Origin: Hankyongella sp964404985
GTDB taxonomy: Bacteria; Pseudomonadota; Alphaproteobacteria; Sphingomonadales; Sphingomonadaceae
NCBI GenBank assembly: GCA_964404985.1
Contig: CAYOMD010000002.1
Location: 62,001-126,000, forward strand
Direction of reading: 5' to 3'
DNA: 64,000 nt
Part shown: in pieces, positions 54,517 to 62,644 of the stretch
How positions within the stretch are numbered: the first letter of the stretch is position 1
Layout of the letters: every line of letters starts with the position of its first letter
Position numbers and translations under genes: made by a program
The notes under the pieces: model-generated
Database searches by the model: none
Told to the model about the DNA's origin: nothing
Seen by the model: the letters and a program-made list of their open reading frames with translations, nothing else

Positions 54517-56079
54517 CTAGCACTCAACAGTGAATGACGTGCCCTTACCCAGAGTACTTACATAGCTGATCTTGCCGCCCATTTGGGCAACCAGATCCCG
54601 CACAATAGTGAGGCCTAAACCATTTCCGGGGACGACACCACCCTGTGCCGGGCCACGTTCAAAACGGTTGAATATCTTGTCGCCGACATCCTCTGCAATG
54701 CCAAGCCCGTTATCCTGCACGATCAGTTTGCATCTATCCTGGTAAGACTCGCTCATGACCATGACATGCCCGTCTTTTCGATTATACTTGATCCCGTTCG
54801 AGATAAGATTCTCAAGTATAGAACGCAGAAAAGCCGGTTGCGAAGTAATACTGAAACCCGGAACCACCTCATTCTGCAGTTTAACACCATATTCACGAGC
54901 CATTGGTGTAAAAACGGATAATATTTCCTCAACAAGGTCACGAACATTAACTGGCTTCACCTGAGAGTCCTGCACCAAATGTTGGGACTCGGCATAAGAA
55001 AGGAGTGTCTTTATCTGATCCAGCAGGCGGGCACTGTTCTCTGATATTATGTTGACATATGCTTCCTGATCAGGATCGAGAGACGTATTCAGTTTCAGCA
55101 ACTGAATATAACCCAAAACAGCGTTCAGCGGGGTGCGCAACTCATGACTGACCGCTGACAAAAAGGCAGATTTGGCGCGCGCAGAGGCTTGCGCCTCGTC
55201 GAGTGCGTTGATCATGGCCGTGATATCGGTGCGTACCCCGATGAAGCGCTCCAGCTCCCCGTTCTCGTTCATTTGAGGGATATAGCTGGCATCAATCCAG
55301 TAATCGTCGCCGCATTTCGTTTTGTTGTGTACAATACTGCGCCAGATTTCTCCAGCACGGAGTTTGTTCCATGCATGCTGAATATAGTCTTCGGTATGAT
55401 GCATCGGCATCAAGGTACGGTGCGGTTGACTGAGTAGCTCCTCTCGGGTCCAGCCGGTAATCTTGCAGAGATTCTCATTCACATAAACCAGATCGCCGTT
55501 CTTATCAGTTATGCTTACAAGACAATGCTGGTCGAGTGCCGCTGACTTGAAATTCAGGTCACGCCACGCTTGCATTAACATTCTGTCCGACAACATACGC
55601 TCGATATGCGCTTCAATGTTCAGCGCCAGGATACGCAGGACAGCAATTTTTAGAGCACGCGCGTCCTGAAGAATAGGCTTGGTATCAATGCAGGCGAGAA
55701 TACCAATCGTACGTCCCCGGGAGTCGAGGAGCGGTGTACCGAGGTAGGACTCGGCCCCCATCTGCTGCAAATACAGGTCCTCCGGAAATTGCAATGCAAC
55801 CGAATGCTCGTAACAGCACAGGGTATCAGTATAGACATTCTCACACGGCGTACCGGCTCGCTTGTAATCGATGTTTGGTTGCAGCACGCCGTCGCGCACC
55901 AGCACAAGCGTCTCGAATCTATCGCCCGCGCCTTCTGACAGCATGGAGATCAGCACCATCTCGACATCCATCAACCCGGCAGCACCGACTACAACCTCCC
56001 TGAGATAATCCTCAGCGTTTCTGCGCGCATCGGGGGATGTCAGATTGAGTGCGGCAAAAATTTCAGGCGGGATATTCAT
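54517..56079 (-). CDS. GAF-PAS sensor histidine kinase (cytoplasmic)
   Basis: 520 residues, no membrane segment. An N-terminal GAF domain (about 20-165) has CENVYTDTLCCYEHSVALQF (20) and YLGTPLLDSRGRTIGILACI (20). A PAS domain (about 185-305) shows the NENLCKITGW and HRTLMPMHHT features of PAS-PAC. HisKA carries FLSAVSHELRTPLNAVLGYI (20) and HATPase LENLISNGIKYN, DNGLGI and GNGLGLTIV. Phosphoacceptor is His in SHELRTPL. A soluble sensor for a cytoplasmic signal; the adjacent receiver is its partner. ATG 56079 follows AAAGGGG. Confidence 0.93.
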   Translation of the reverse strand: MNIPPEIFAALNLTSPDARRNAEDYLREVVVGAAGLMDVEMVLISMLSEGAGDRFETLVLVRDGVLQPNIDYKRAGTPCENVYTDTLCCYEHSVALQFPEDLYLQQMGAESYLGTPLLDSRGRTIGILACIDTKPILQDARALKIAVLRILALNIEAHIERMLSDRMLMQAWRDLNFKSAALDQHCLVSITDKNGDLVYVNENLCKITGWTREELLSQPHRTLMPMHHTEDYIQHAWNKLRAGEIWRSIVHNKTKCGDDYWIDASYIPQMNENGELERFIGVRTDITAMINALDEAQASARAKSAFLSAVSHELRTPLNAVLGYIQLLKLNTSLDPDQEAYVNIISENSARLLDQIKTLLSYAESQHLVQDSQVKPVNVRDLVEEILSVFTPMAREYGVKLQNEVVPGFSITSQPAFLRSILENLISNGIKYNRKDGHVMVMSESYQDRCKLIVQDNGLGIAEDVGDKIFNRFERGPAQGGVVPGNGLGLTIVRDLVAQMGGKISYVSTLGKGTSFTVEC

Positions 56080-56550
56080 TGTCTGCACCCCTTTCGGTTT
56101 TGGCCGTTCGTTGTCGGTGATGCATATTCCAGTTCTGCAGTGCGTTGGTCAGGCTGCCCGATATCCTTTGAATATTCAATAGTTAAACATACGAGTATTT
56201 ATCGGACGCATACCTCCTATGGTGATCGGTATCGCAGAACCTGTCTCAGCCAAATGTAAGAAAAATCTACAGTATCTTCAGAGGTGGACTGCTTTTTGAC
56301 CAGAGGCTATCCCGCTATGGTGAACAGGTTTCCATTCATTCTGTTTGGTATTTACCACAGTTTAAACAATTCATGGTGGTAATATGCGCACATGAACGGT
56401 GTAATAACGTGTTCATGGGCAGGGTCACCTTAGTCAGCGCTATGATGATTAAACCCTGTCAACGGCCCTTGTAGTTGGGCCCAGTAAATATGTGGCGTGG
56501 CGTACTGATCCGTAAATCGTACTCCAACATCTGGAAAGGTGTGCCGCCAC
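56080..56550. other. AT-rich divergent intergenic region
   Basis: 471 bp between the histidine kinase and the chemoreceptor, which diverge. It is notably AT-rich around 56160-56420 compared with the rest of the window (TTGAATATTCAATAG at about 56169-56183, TTTACCACAGTTTAAAC near 56352). It includes CAATTCATGGTGGTAATATG near 56378. No ORF with family features, no RNA gene recognised. Contains promoters for both genes. Confidence 0.6.
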
Positions 56551-59088
56551 ATGTTCAAGGTTATCAACAGTTCAATCCGCAACAAACTCGTCTTGCTGTT
56601 CCTGATCTTCGGTCTGGTACCGGCGGCTATACTGGGGGCAGTCAATCTATCGACGAGTAAAGCGATGAAAAAAGAAGTCGACACCACGATGGAGCTTGAG
56701 GCACGCGCACTCGGCCAGGCGATCGATGCCAATATGTTCGAGCGCTACGGAGACGTGCAGGCCTTTGCCTCCAACGGTGCGGCCCTGGACCCGGAGAACT
56801 GGAACCGTACGGATGGAACTGGCGAACTGGTGAACGCCATGAATACCTACGTACGCCTCTACGGCGTCTACCCGCTTATGATACTGGTTGATAGCACCGG
56901 CAAGGTGCTGGCGGTCAACAGCCGCAACGCGCTGGGCCAACCCGTGAACACTGCCGGGCTCTATGCGAAGACATTCGGCAATGCCGTCTGGTTCAAGGCT
57001 GCGATGGCTGGGCGGTTTCAGACCTCTGGCGACGGCGGCGCCACTGGCACCGTAGTCTCGGACCCGCAAAGGATTGCCGAAGTCGCCACTGTGACTGGCG
57101 GCGACGGCTATTCGCTGGCGTTTGCCTCACCGGTCAAGGACCTGGCCGGCGCGACGATCGGGGTCTGGGTGAACTTCGCGGACTTCGGCTTTGTCGAGAC
57201 GATCATTGATCAAAGCTACCAGCGCATGAAGAACCGCGGCAATTCACAGTCAGAAATCACCCTGTTGGATCGGACAGGCACGATCATCGTCGACTATGAC
57301 CCTTTCATTCGGAAAACAGACCTCCACACGCGTAATTTCGCGGTGGTCGACAAACTCAACCTCGTTGAAAAAGGCATTCGTGCTGCACGACTGGCCGTCA
57401 AAGGAGAGTCCGGCTCTCTGGTTGACAGGCATGCCCGCAAGAAAATCGACCAGGTCAACGGATACACGCGTCTTGAAGGTGCCAACGGCGCCCCCAGCCT
57501 CGGGTGGTCTGTCCTGGTACGCAAACCCGTCTCGCAGGCTTATGCGCGCATTTACATGGTCGAGAGGCTGATGCTGATTGTGCTGGGCTTGTCGCTAGTC
57601 GGCATTATCTTCGGGGGGTCGCTGGTCGGGTCCGCCATGGCCCGGCCCCTGCGCCGCCTGAAGCCGATCCTGCACGATCTGGCGACCGGGGAACTTGACA
57701 CTGTTATCGCGCCGACCCGTCGATCTGACGAAATTGGCGAACTGACCCGCTCTGCCATCGACCTGAAGGAGCAGTTGATCGCGGCAGAGCAGTTGCGGAT
57801 CGAGCAGGAAGCCCTGCGTCTGCAAGCGGAGGCTGCCGAACTGGCGCGCAAGGAGCGCGAGCGCGAGGCTGAGGTAGCAGCAGCGCAGGAACGGGAACGC
57901 GCTGCAGAAGAAAGCCGACTGGCGGTCGTCAATGCACTACGCAATATGGCAGACACGGTTGAGCGCGAACTGAATGGTAAGATCGAGCAGATTGCGACTG
58001 AGGCCACGGAAATGCTGACGATTTCCCTAGCCCTCAACGAAGCGGCGGGCTTTGTCGTCACAGAGTCCGATCAGGCGGACGTCCAGTCCCGGACGGCGCT
58101 CGAGGCGGCGCAGACGGTGGCAGCAGCCTCCGAGCAGATGGCCATGGCCATCGGGGAAATCTCCCGCCAGATTCAGACTTCTGCTGATCTCGCCCAGAAT
58201 ACGGCGCGCGTTGCCGGCAGCACCCGGGCAACAGTCTCGGGCATGGTCACGGCAGCGGCTGACATCGGCAATGTCGTGGGCCTGATCAGCGAGATCGCCG
58301 AGCAGACCAACCTGCTGGCCCTGAATGCCACCATCGAGTCCGCACGGGCAGGCGACGCGGGTCGTGGCTTTGCGGTTGTCGCCTCGGAGGTCAAGAGCCT
58401 GGCGGCGCAGACCGGCAAACTGACCGAGACGATCCGGGGACAGGTGGCCGGAATTCAGAGCGCGGTTGCCGATGCGGTCAAAGCCATCGACACCATAAAT
58501 GCCCATGTTGTCGATATCGACAGGGGCTCCACGGTGATCGCCGCCTCGATCGAGCAACAGTCTTCTGCAACGCGCGAAATCTCCCAGAGTGTCCAGCATG
58601 CAGCAGGCGCCGTGGCCTCGGTGTCGCGCGGGATCGGCGCAGTCAAGGACAGTGCCGGCGGCAGTTCCCGTTCAGCCCAGCACGTCTACACCAAGTCCGA
58701 GGAGATGCACGCCTCAACCCAGGCACTGCGCGAGCAGATGGTCAAGATCATCCGCACCGTGGTGCCGGAGGCCAACCGCCGGGCCGCCGAACGCACGGTC
58801 ATCGCAGTCCCTGCTCGCCTGCTTGTCGCCGGCACGCTTATGCCGGTGAATGTCTCAACGATCGACCTCTCGCCGATCGGGGCCAAGATCGGTCTTCTGC
58901 CACCGCTGCCGCAGCTGCCGCGCGAAGTTCAGATCGAGATCGACTCAGTCTCGGGCAGCATGCCCGCACGGGTGGTCGAGCAGACACCAGACATCGTGCG
59001 GATGGCCTTTGCAGCCAGCGAGTCCCAGCGTGCCCAGTTGCACAAGCTGCTGCGCACCGCCGGTGCGCGCATCGCAGACGCCGCCTGA
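56551..59088 (+). CDS. Methyl-accepting chemotaxis protein with C-terminal PilZ domain
   Basis: 845 residues. TM1 about 15-37, periplasmic dCache-like sensor about 40-330 (NTYVRLYGVYPLMILVDSTG, 20), TM2 about 340-360, HAMP (ARPLRRLKPILHDLATGELD, 20), a long Ala/Glu coiled coil, then the signalling domain with hairpin EIAEQTNLLALNATIESARA (20). The last ~100 residues form a PilZ-like domain: RAAER (RxxxR) and DLSPIGAKI (DxSxxG), the residues that bind cyclic-di-GMP. ATG 56551 lies 12 bases after GGAAAGG. It would couple a periplasmic ligand and c-di-GMP to chemotaxis. No CheA/CheW neighbour is visible. Confidence 0.93.
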   Translation: MFKVINSSIRNKLVLLFLIFGLVPAAILGAVNLSTSKAMKKEVDTTMELEARALGQAIDANMFERYGDVQAFASNGAALDPENWNRTDGTGELVNAMNTYVRLYGVYPLMILVDSTGKVLAVNSRNALGQPVNTAGLYAKTFGNAVWFKAAMAGRFQTSGDGGATGTVVSDPQRIAEVATVTGGDGYSLAFASPVKDLAGATIGVWVNFADFGFVETIIDQSYQRMKNRGNSQSEITLLDRTGTIIVDYDPFIRKTDLHTRNFAVVDKLNLVEKGIRAARLAVKGESGSLVDRHARKKIDQVNGYTRLEGANGAPSLGWSVLVRKPVSQAYARIYMVERLMLIVLGLSLVGIIFGGSLVGSAMARPLRRLKPILHDLATGELDTVIAPTRRSDEIGELTRSAIDLKEQLIAAEQLRIEQEALRLQAEAAELARKEREREAEVAAAQERERAAEESRLAVVNALRNMADTVERELNGKIEQIATEATEMLTISLALNEAAGFVVTESDQADVQSRTALEAAQTVAAASEQMAMAIGEISRQIQTSADLAQNTARVAGSTRATVSGMVTAAADIGNVVGLISEIAEQTNLLALNATIESARAGDAGRGFAVVASEVKSLAAQTGKLTETIRGQVAGIQSAVADAVKAIDTINAHVVDIDRGSTVIAASIEQQSSATREISQSVQHAAGAVASVSRGIGAVKDSAGGSSRSAQHVYTKSEEMHASTQALREQMVKIIRTVVPEANRRAAERTVIAVPARLLVAGTLMPVNVSTIDLSPIGAKIGLLPPLPQLPREVQIEIDSVSGSMPARVVEQTPDIVRMAFAASESQRAQLHKLLRTAGARIADAA

Positions 59089-59100
59089 CAGACCTTGCAG

Positions 59101-59158
59101 GCTGCCAATCACAGGATGACATCCGGGCGCTTCAAACTGTGATTGGCAGCGCCCGGAT
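59101..59158. terminator. Interlocked perfect inverted repeats between convergent genes
   Basis: Stem 1: GCTGCCAATCACAG (59101-59114) with CTGTGATTGGCAGC (59137-59150), 14 of 14 pairs. Stem 2: ATCCGGGCGC (59121-59130) with GCGCCCGGAT (59149-59158), 10 of 10 pairs. The stems overlap at 59149-59150, so only one can fully form at a time. The end of the molybdenum enzyme gene lies inside this structure. Confidence 0.6.
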
Positions 59159-61309
59159 GCGGCCGCCACCGGCGCGCGCAATGGCGTTGGCGAGTGCCGG
59201 GGCCGCAAGCGGGGTCGCCAGTTCCCCGACGCCGCCGGGTTCGGACACGCTCGGGAGCAACACAATATCCACCGGCGGCGCATCCGCCAGCGCCAGCAGC
59301 GGATAGCGATCAAAGCTGAGGCTGGTCACCCGGCCATCCCTGTACCCGACATGGCCGTAGAGCGCATCGGACAGGCCATAGAGGAACCCACCCATCATCT
59401 GGGCGCGCACGATATCCGGGTGGACGATGTCGCCGCAATCGACTGCCAGCGTCGCCTGCACCAGCCGGGGTGCCTGATCGGTGCGCAGCGCAACCTCCAG
59501 CACGGCCGCCGCCACCGAGCCATAGCCGCAGTGGAGCGCCAACCCCTGCCCGCGCCCCGCGCCGAGGCCATCTGCCTGGTAGTTGGCGCGCGCCAGAGCA
59601 GCCTCAAGCACCCGGCGCGCCCGCCCGCCCTGCGGCAGATGCGCCAGCCGGAACGCCGCCGGGTCTGCCTGCGCGCGCAGGGCCAACTCGTCGAGGAAGC
59701 ACTCGCGGGCAAAGGCCGCCGCCGGCTGCTCGGTCGCACGAACTGCCCCGGCACGCACCGGCAGGTCGATGTGTGTCGTCTCCAGTCGATGCTTCGGGAT
59801 CGTGTAGTCTTGCGCCAGAGTATCCGCGGGCATCCCGCCGCTCGGAGCCATGGTTTTCAAGTCCGGCACCGTGCGCGCCAGCAGGCTTTTCGGTGCGGAC
59901 TGGGTGGCAAAGCGGGCCTGCCACGCAGCGACGGTGCCCGCATCGCTCAGGCGACCGCTCACGTCAGCCAGGACTGCCGGGCGTACCCCCTGCAGGGCCA
60001 TGTCCTGCTCGCGGGTCAACTGCACCTGCACCGGTGCGTTCGTCGCACGGGCGCACAGGGCGGCCATGGTCACGGCGTCCACTTCGATCTTTCGACCAAA
60101 GCCTCCACCGACCAGTGTCGGGAATACCGTCACGTCCTTGTCGCGCAGGCCGAGCGCCCGTGCCGCCGCCCAGGCGACCAGAGTCACGGACTGGGTAGGA
60201 GCCCAGATTTCCGCCGCATCGCCGAACACCCGCGCGGTCGCCGTCAGCGGCTCCAGCGGTGCTGCCGCCGTTGCCGCCAGCGTATAGCGGGCACGCACGT
60301 CTGCTGGGTCATCGCTGATGACGGGCGACCCCAGTGCCGCCTCCAGACGCTGGGTGATACTGGCGTCATCCAGCCCGGCAGCAAGCGGCGGCAGTGGCAC
60401 CTCCAGTGACTTTGCCGCCTGATGCGCTTGCCACCAGGTATCCGCGCACACCGCGATCCAGCCCGGCTGCTCGACGATGTGGCGCACACCGGGCATCCCG
60501 CTGGCAGCGCTCAGCGCATCCGGCCTGCGGTCGACCAGCGCGACCGCCGCATAGAGCATGCCAGCAAGCCGTACGTCTGCGCCGTAACGGGCGCTCCCGT
60601 TGACCTTGCCCGGCAGATCGAGCCGGGGGACGCTGCGACCGATCAACCGGCGCATCTCGCGCGGGCGCAGGTCGAGCGGCGCATCGACGGTCATTGTGGC
60701 AGCCGTTTGCGCAATCTCGGCGAAATCCAGCATGCGGTCGTTGTAGACCACCTGCCCGGCCTCGGTATCGCAGTCGCGCCAGTCAACGTTCCACTGGCGA
60801 GCCGCCGCCTTGCACAGGAGAACACGTGCGGCCGCTCCCGCCTCCTGCATCGGTTGCCAGAAGCCACGCACGGATGTGCTGCCGCCGGTAATCTGGAATG
60901 CATAGCTCTCCGCTGCCTCGCCGATAGCCCAGCGCGCCGCACCCTGCAGAAATCCGGGAACAGCACTCAGCCCCTCCTGCCCGATGATACGGTTGGCGTA
61001 GAGCGGATGGCGCGGTGCCGGCTCGACAGAGACCATGGACCAGTCTGCCCCCACTTCCTCCGCGACCAGCATGGCGAGCGCGGTATAAACCCCCTGCCCC
61101 ATCTCCGCCTGCGGGATCACCACGACGAGTTGGCCGTCTGCGCCAATCTTGACCCAACCGCTCAGCAGGGTCTCGCCTTCCCCCACGGAGAGGTTCAGCG
61201 GGGTCTCGCGCGGCCAGACCGCAGCCGCCACGACAAGGCCGAGGGCTGCACCGCCGCCGATAAGAAATCCGCGGCGGGTCGACGTTGCGCCGGTGTTCGT
61301 CTGTGTCAT
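59132..61309 (-). CDS. Molybdenum hydroxylase large subunit (IorB/xanthine dehydrogenase family), orphan
   Basis: 725 residues, the size of IorB-type subunits. A twin-arginine signal (STRRGFLIGGGAALGLVVAA) predicts periplasmic location. Molybdopterin-binding motifs include AEMGQGVYTALAMLVAEEVG (20), PTLVGGGFGRKIEVDAVTMA (20) and the active-site Glu segment GGVGELATPLAAPALANAIA (20). The expected small [2Fe-2S] subunit (IorA) is not adjacent: upstream is a divergent Rieske gene and downstream the chemoreceptor. Probable role is hydroxylation of an N-heterocycle or aldehyde. The 3' end lies in an interlocked palindrome. Confidence 0.85.
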   Translation of the reverse strand: MTQTNTGATSTRRGFLIGGGAALGLVVAAAVWPRETPLNLSVGEGETLLSGWVKIGADGQLVVVIPQAEMGQGVYTALAMLVAEEVGADWSMVSVEPAPRHPLYANRIIGQEGLSAVPGFLQGAARWAIGEAAESYAFQITGGSTSVRGFWQPMQEAGAAARVLLCKAAARQWNVDWRDCDTEAGQVVYNDRMLDFAEIAQTAATMTVDAPLDLRPREMRRLIGRSVPRLDLPGKVNGSARYGADVRLAGMLYAAVALVDRRPDALSAASGMPGVRHIVEQPGWIAVCADTWWQAHQAAKSLEVPLPPLAAGLDDASITQRLEAALGSPVISDDPADVRARYTLAATAAAPLEPLTATARVFGDAAEIWAPTQSVTLVAWAAARALGLRDKDVTVFPTLVGGGFGRKIEVDAVTMAALCARATNAPVQVQLTREQDMALQGVRPAVLADVSGRLSDAGTVAAWQARFATQSAPKSLLARTVPDLKTMAPSGGMPADTLAQDYTIPKHRLETTHIDLPVRAGAVRATEQPAAAFARECFLDELALRAQADPAAFRLAHLPQGGRARRVLEAALARANYQADGLGAGRGQGLALHCGYGSVAAAVLEVALRTDQAPRLVQATLAVDCGDIVHPDIVRAQMMGGFLYGLSDALYGHVGYRDGRVTSLSFDRYPLLALADAPPVDIVLLPSVSEPGGVGELATPLAAPALANAIARAGGGRIRALPITV

Positions 61310-61430
61310 GGCTATGGCTTAACGCAAAAACGCCGCCCCTGGCAAACGAGACCGCAGCCCAACCACTGTTGCCGGAGGTGGCCTTGCAGGCCGGGGTGGC
61401 GTGGCATAGGCTGTATGCATTGGAGGCGGC

Positions 61431-62615
61431 ATGGCGACACAACCCGCAGAGATCGAGAAGCCCGACCCGGACGAGGGCTGGAGCCTGCCAGCCTGGCTCT
61501 ACCAGGATCCGGAATTCTTCGAGCTTGAGATGGCGCGGGTCATCCGGCCCGCCTGGCAGGTGGTCTGTCACCTGAGCGACATCCCCAACGCCGGCGACTG
61601 GCATACGCTTGAGTATCTGGGCGAAAGCGTCCTGGTGGTGCGCGGGGAAGACGGGATGGTGCGCGCCTTTGCCAACGTCTGCCGTCACCGCGCCTCCCGG
61701 CTGGTCGATGGCAGCAGCGGGTGTGCGAAGAAGCTGGTCTGCCCCTACCATGCCTGGACCTACGAACTGGACGGACGCTTATCCGGCGTGCCGATGCGCA
61801 GCGACTATCCCGGCCTCGACATGAGCCGCCACGGCCTGGCCCCTGTCGACCTGGAAATCTGGCGCGGGTTTCTCTTCGTGCGGCTGGAGGGCGGCGGGCC
61901 ATCGGTTGCCGAAATGATGGCCCCCTACGACCATGAAATCACCCCCTACCGCTTCGAGGACCTGCAGGCGCTTGGCCGGGTGGTCCAGCGCCCGCGCGCC
62001 GTCAACTGGAAGAACGTTGCCGACAATTATTCGGATGGCCTGCACATTCCGGTAGCACACCCCGGCCTCACCCGGCTGTTCGGGCGCGGCTACGGGATCG
62101 AGGCGAACACCCATGTCGACAAGATGTGGGGCGCTCTGGTGACGCGCGAGTCCGCGAACCTCTCCGAGCGGCTCTACCAGCGGCTGCTGCCGCCCGTCGC
62201 CCACCTGCCGCCGGACCGCCAACGGTTGTGGACCTATTTCAAGCTGTGGCCCAATGTCGCCTTCGACATCTACCCGGACCAGGTGGATTTCATGCAGTTC
62301 CTGCCGGTCTCTGCCACCGAGACGCTCATTCGCGAAATCGCCTATGTGCTGCCGGATGACCGACGGGAGATGAAGGCGGCTCGCTACCTCAACTGGCGAA
62401 TCAACCGTCAGGTCAACCGGGAGGACACCACCTTGATCGCGCGGGTTCAGCAGGGCATGGCCTCCGGCAGCTACACGGTCGGGCCGCTGGGCACCAGCGA
62501 GGTCTGCCTGCGCAGTTTTGCCCGCAAATTGCGCGCCCTCATTCCGGAGGCGCGCCAGCACAGTGCGCCTGCACCCGGCTGGAGCCGCCGCGCCAGCATC
62601 AATTCCGTGAGCTAA
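61431..62615 (+). CDS. Rieske non-heme iron aromatic ring-hydroxylating oxygenase, alpha subunit
   Basis: 394 residues. The Rieske [2Fe-2S] ligands are CRHRASRL (Cys-x-His) and CPYHAWTYELDG (Cys-x2-His), about 17 residues apart. The mononuclear iron site lies in NVADNYSDGLHIPVAHPGL (two His and an Asp downstream). No beta subunit, ferredoxin or reductase is adjacent. It starts 121 bp from the divergent molybdenum enzyme gene, after GGAGG. It may act with the following FAD oxidoreductase, which begins 30 bp downstream. Relatives include choline/stachydrine- and carnitine-type oxygenases as well as aromatic dioxygenases, so the substrate is uncertain. Confidence 0.9.
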   Translation: MATQPAEIEKPDPDEGWSLPAWLYQDPEFFELEMARVIRPAWQVVCHLSDIPNAGDWHTLEYLGESVLVVRGEDGMVRAFANVCRHRASRLVDGSSGCAKKLVCPYHAWTYELDGRLSGVPMRSDYPGLDMSRHGLAPVDLEIWRGFLFVRLEGGGPSVAEMMAPYDHEITPYRFEDLQALGRVVQRPRAVNWKNVADNYSDGLHIPVAHPGLTRLFGRGYGIEANTHVDKMWGALVTRESANLSERLYQRLLPPVAHLPPDRQRLWTYFKLWPNVAFDIYPDQVDFMQFLPVSATETLIREIAYVLPDDRREMKAARYLNWRINRQVNREDTTLIARVQQGMASGSYTVGPLGTSEVCLRSFARKLRALIPEARQHSAPAPGWSRRASINSVS

Positions 62616-62644
62616 ACAGACGCCAATCCGGGGAGACTTCACAC

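Noticed and set aside
56080..56550. Small RNA or unannotated gene in the AT-rich gap
   Set aside because: No coherent RNA structure or reading frame with a ribosome site was seen; AT richness alone is not evidence.
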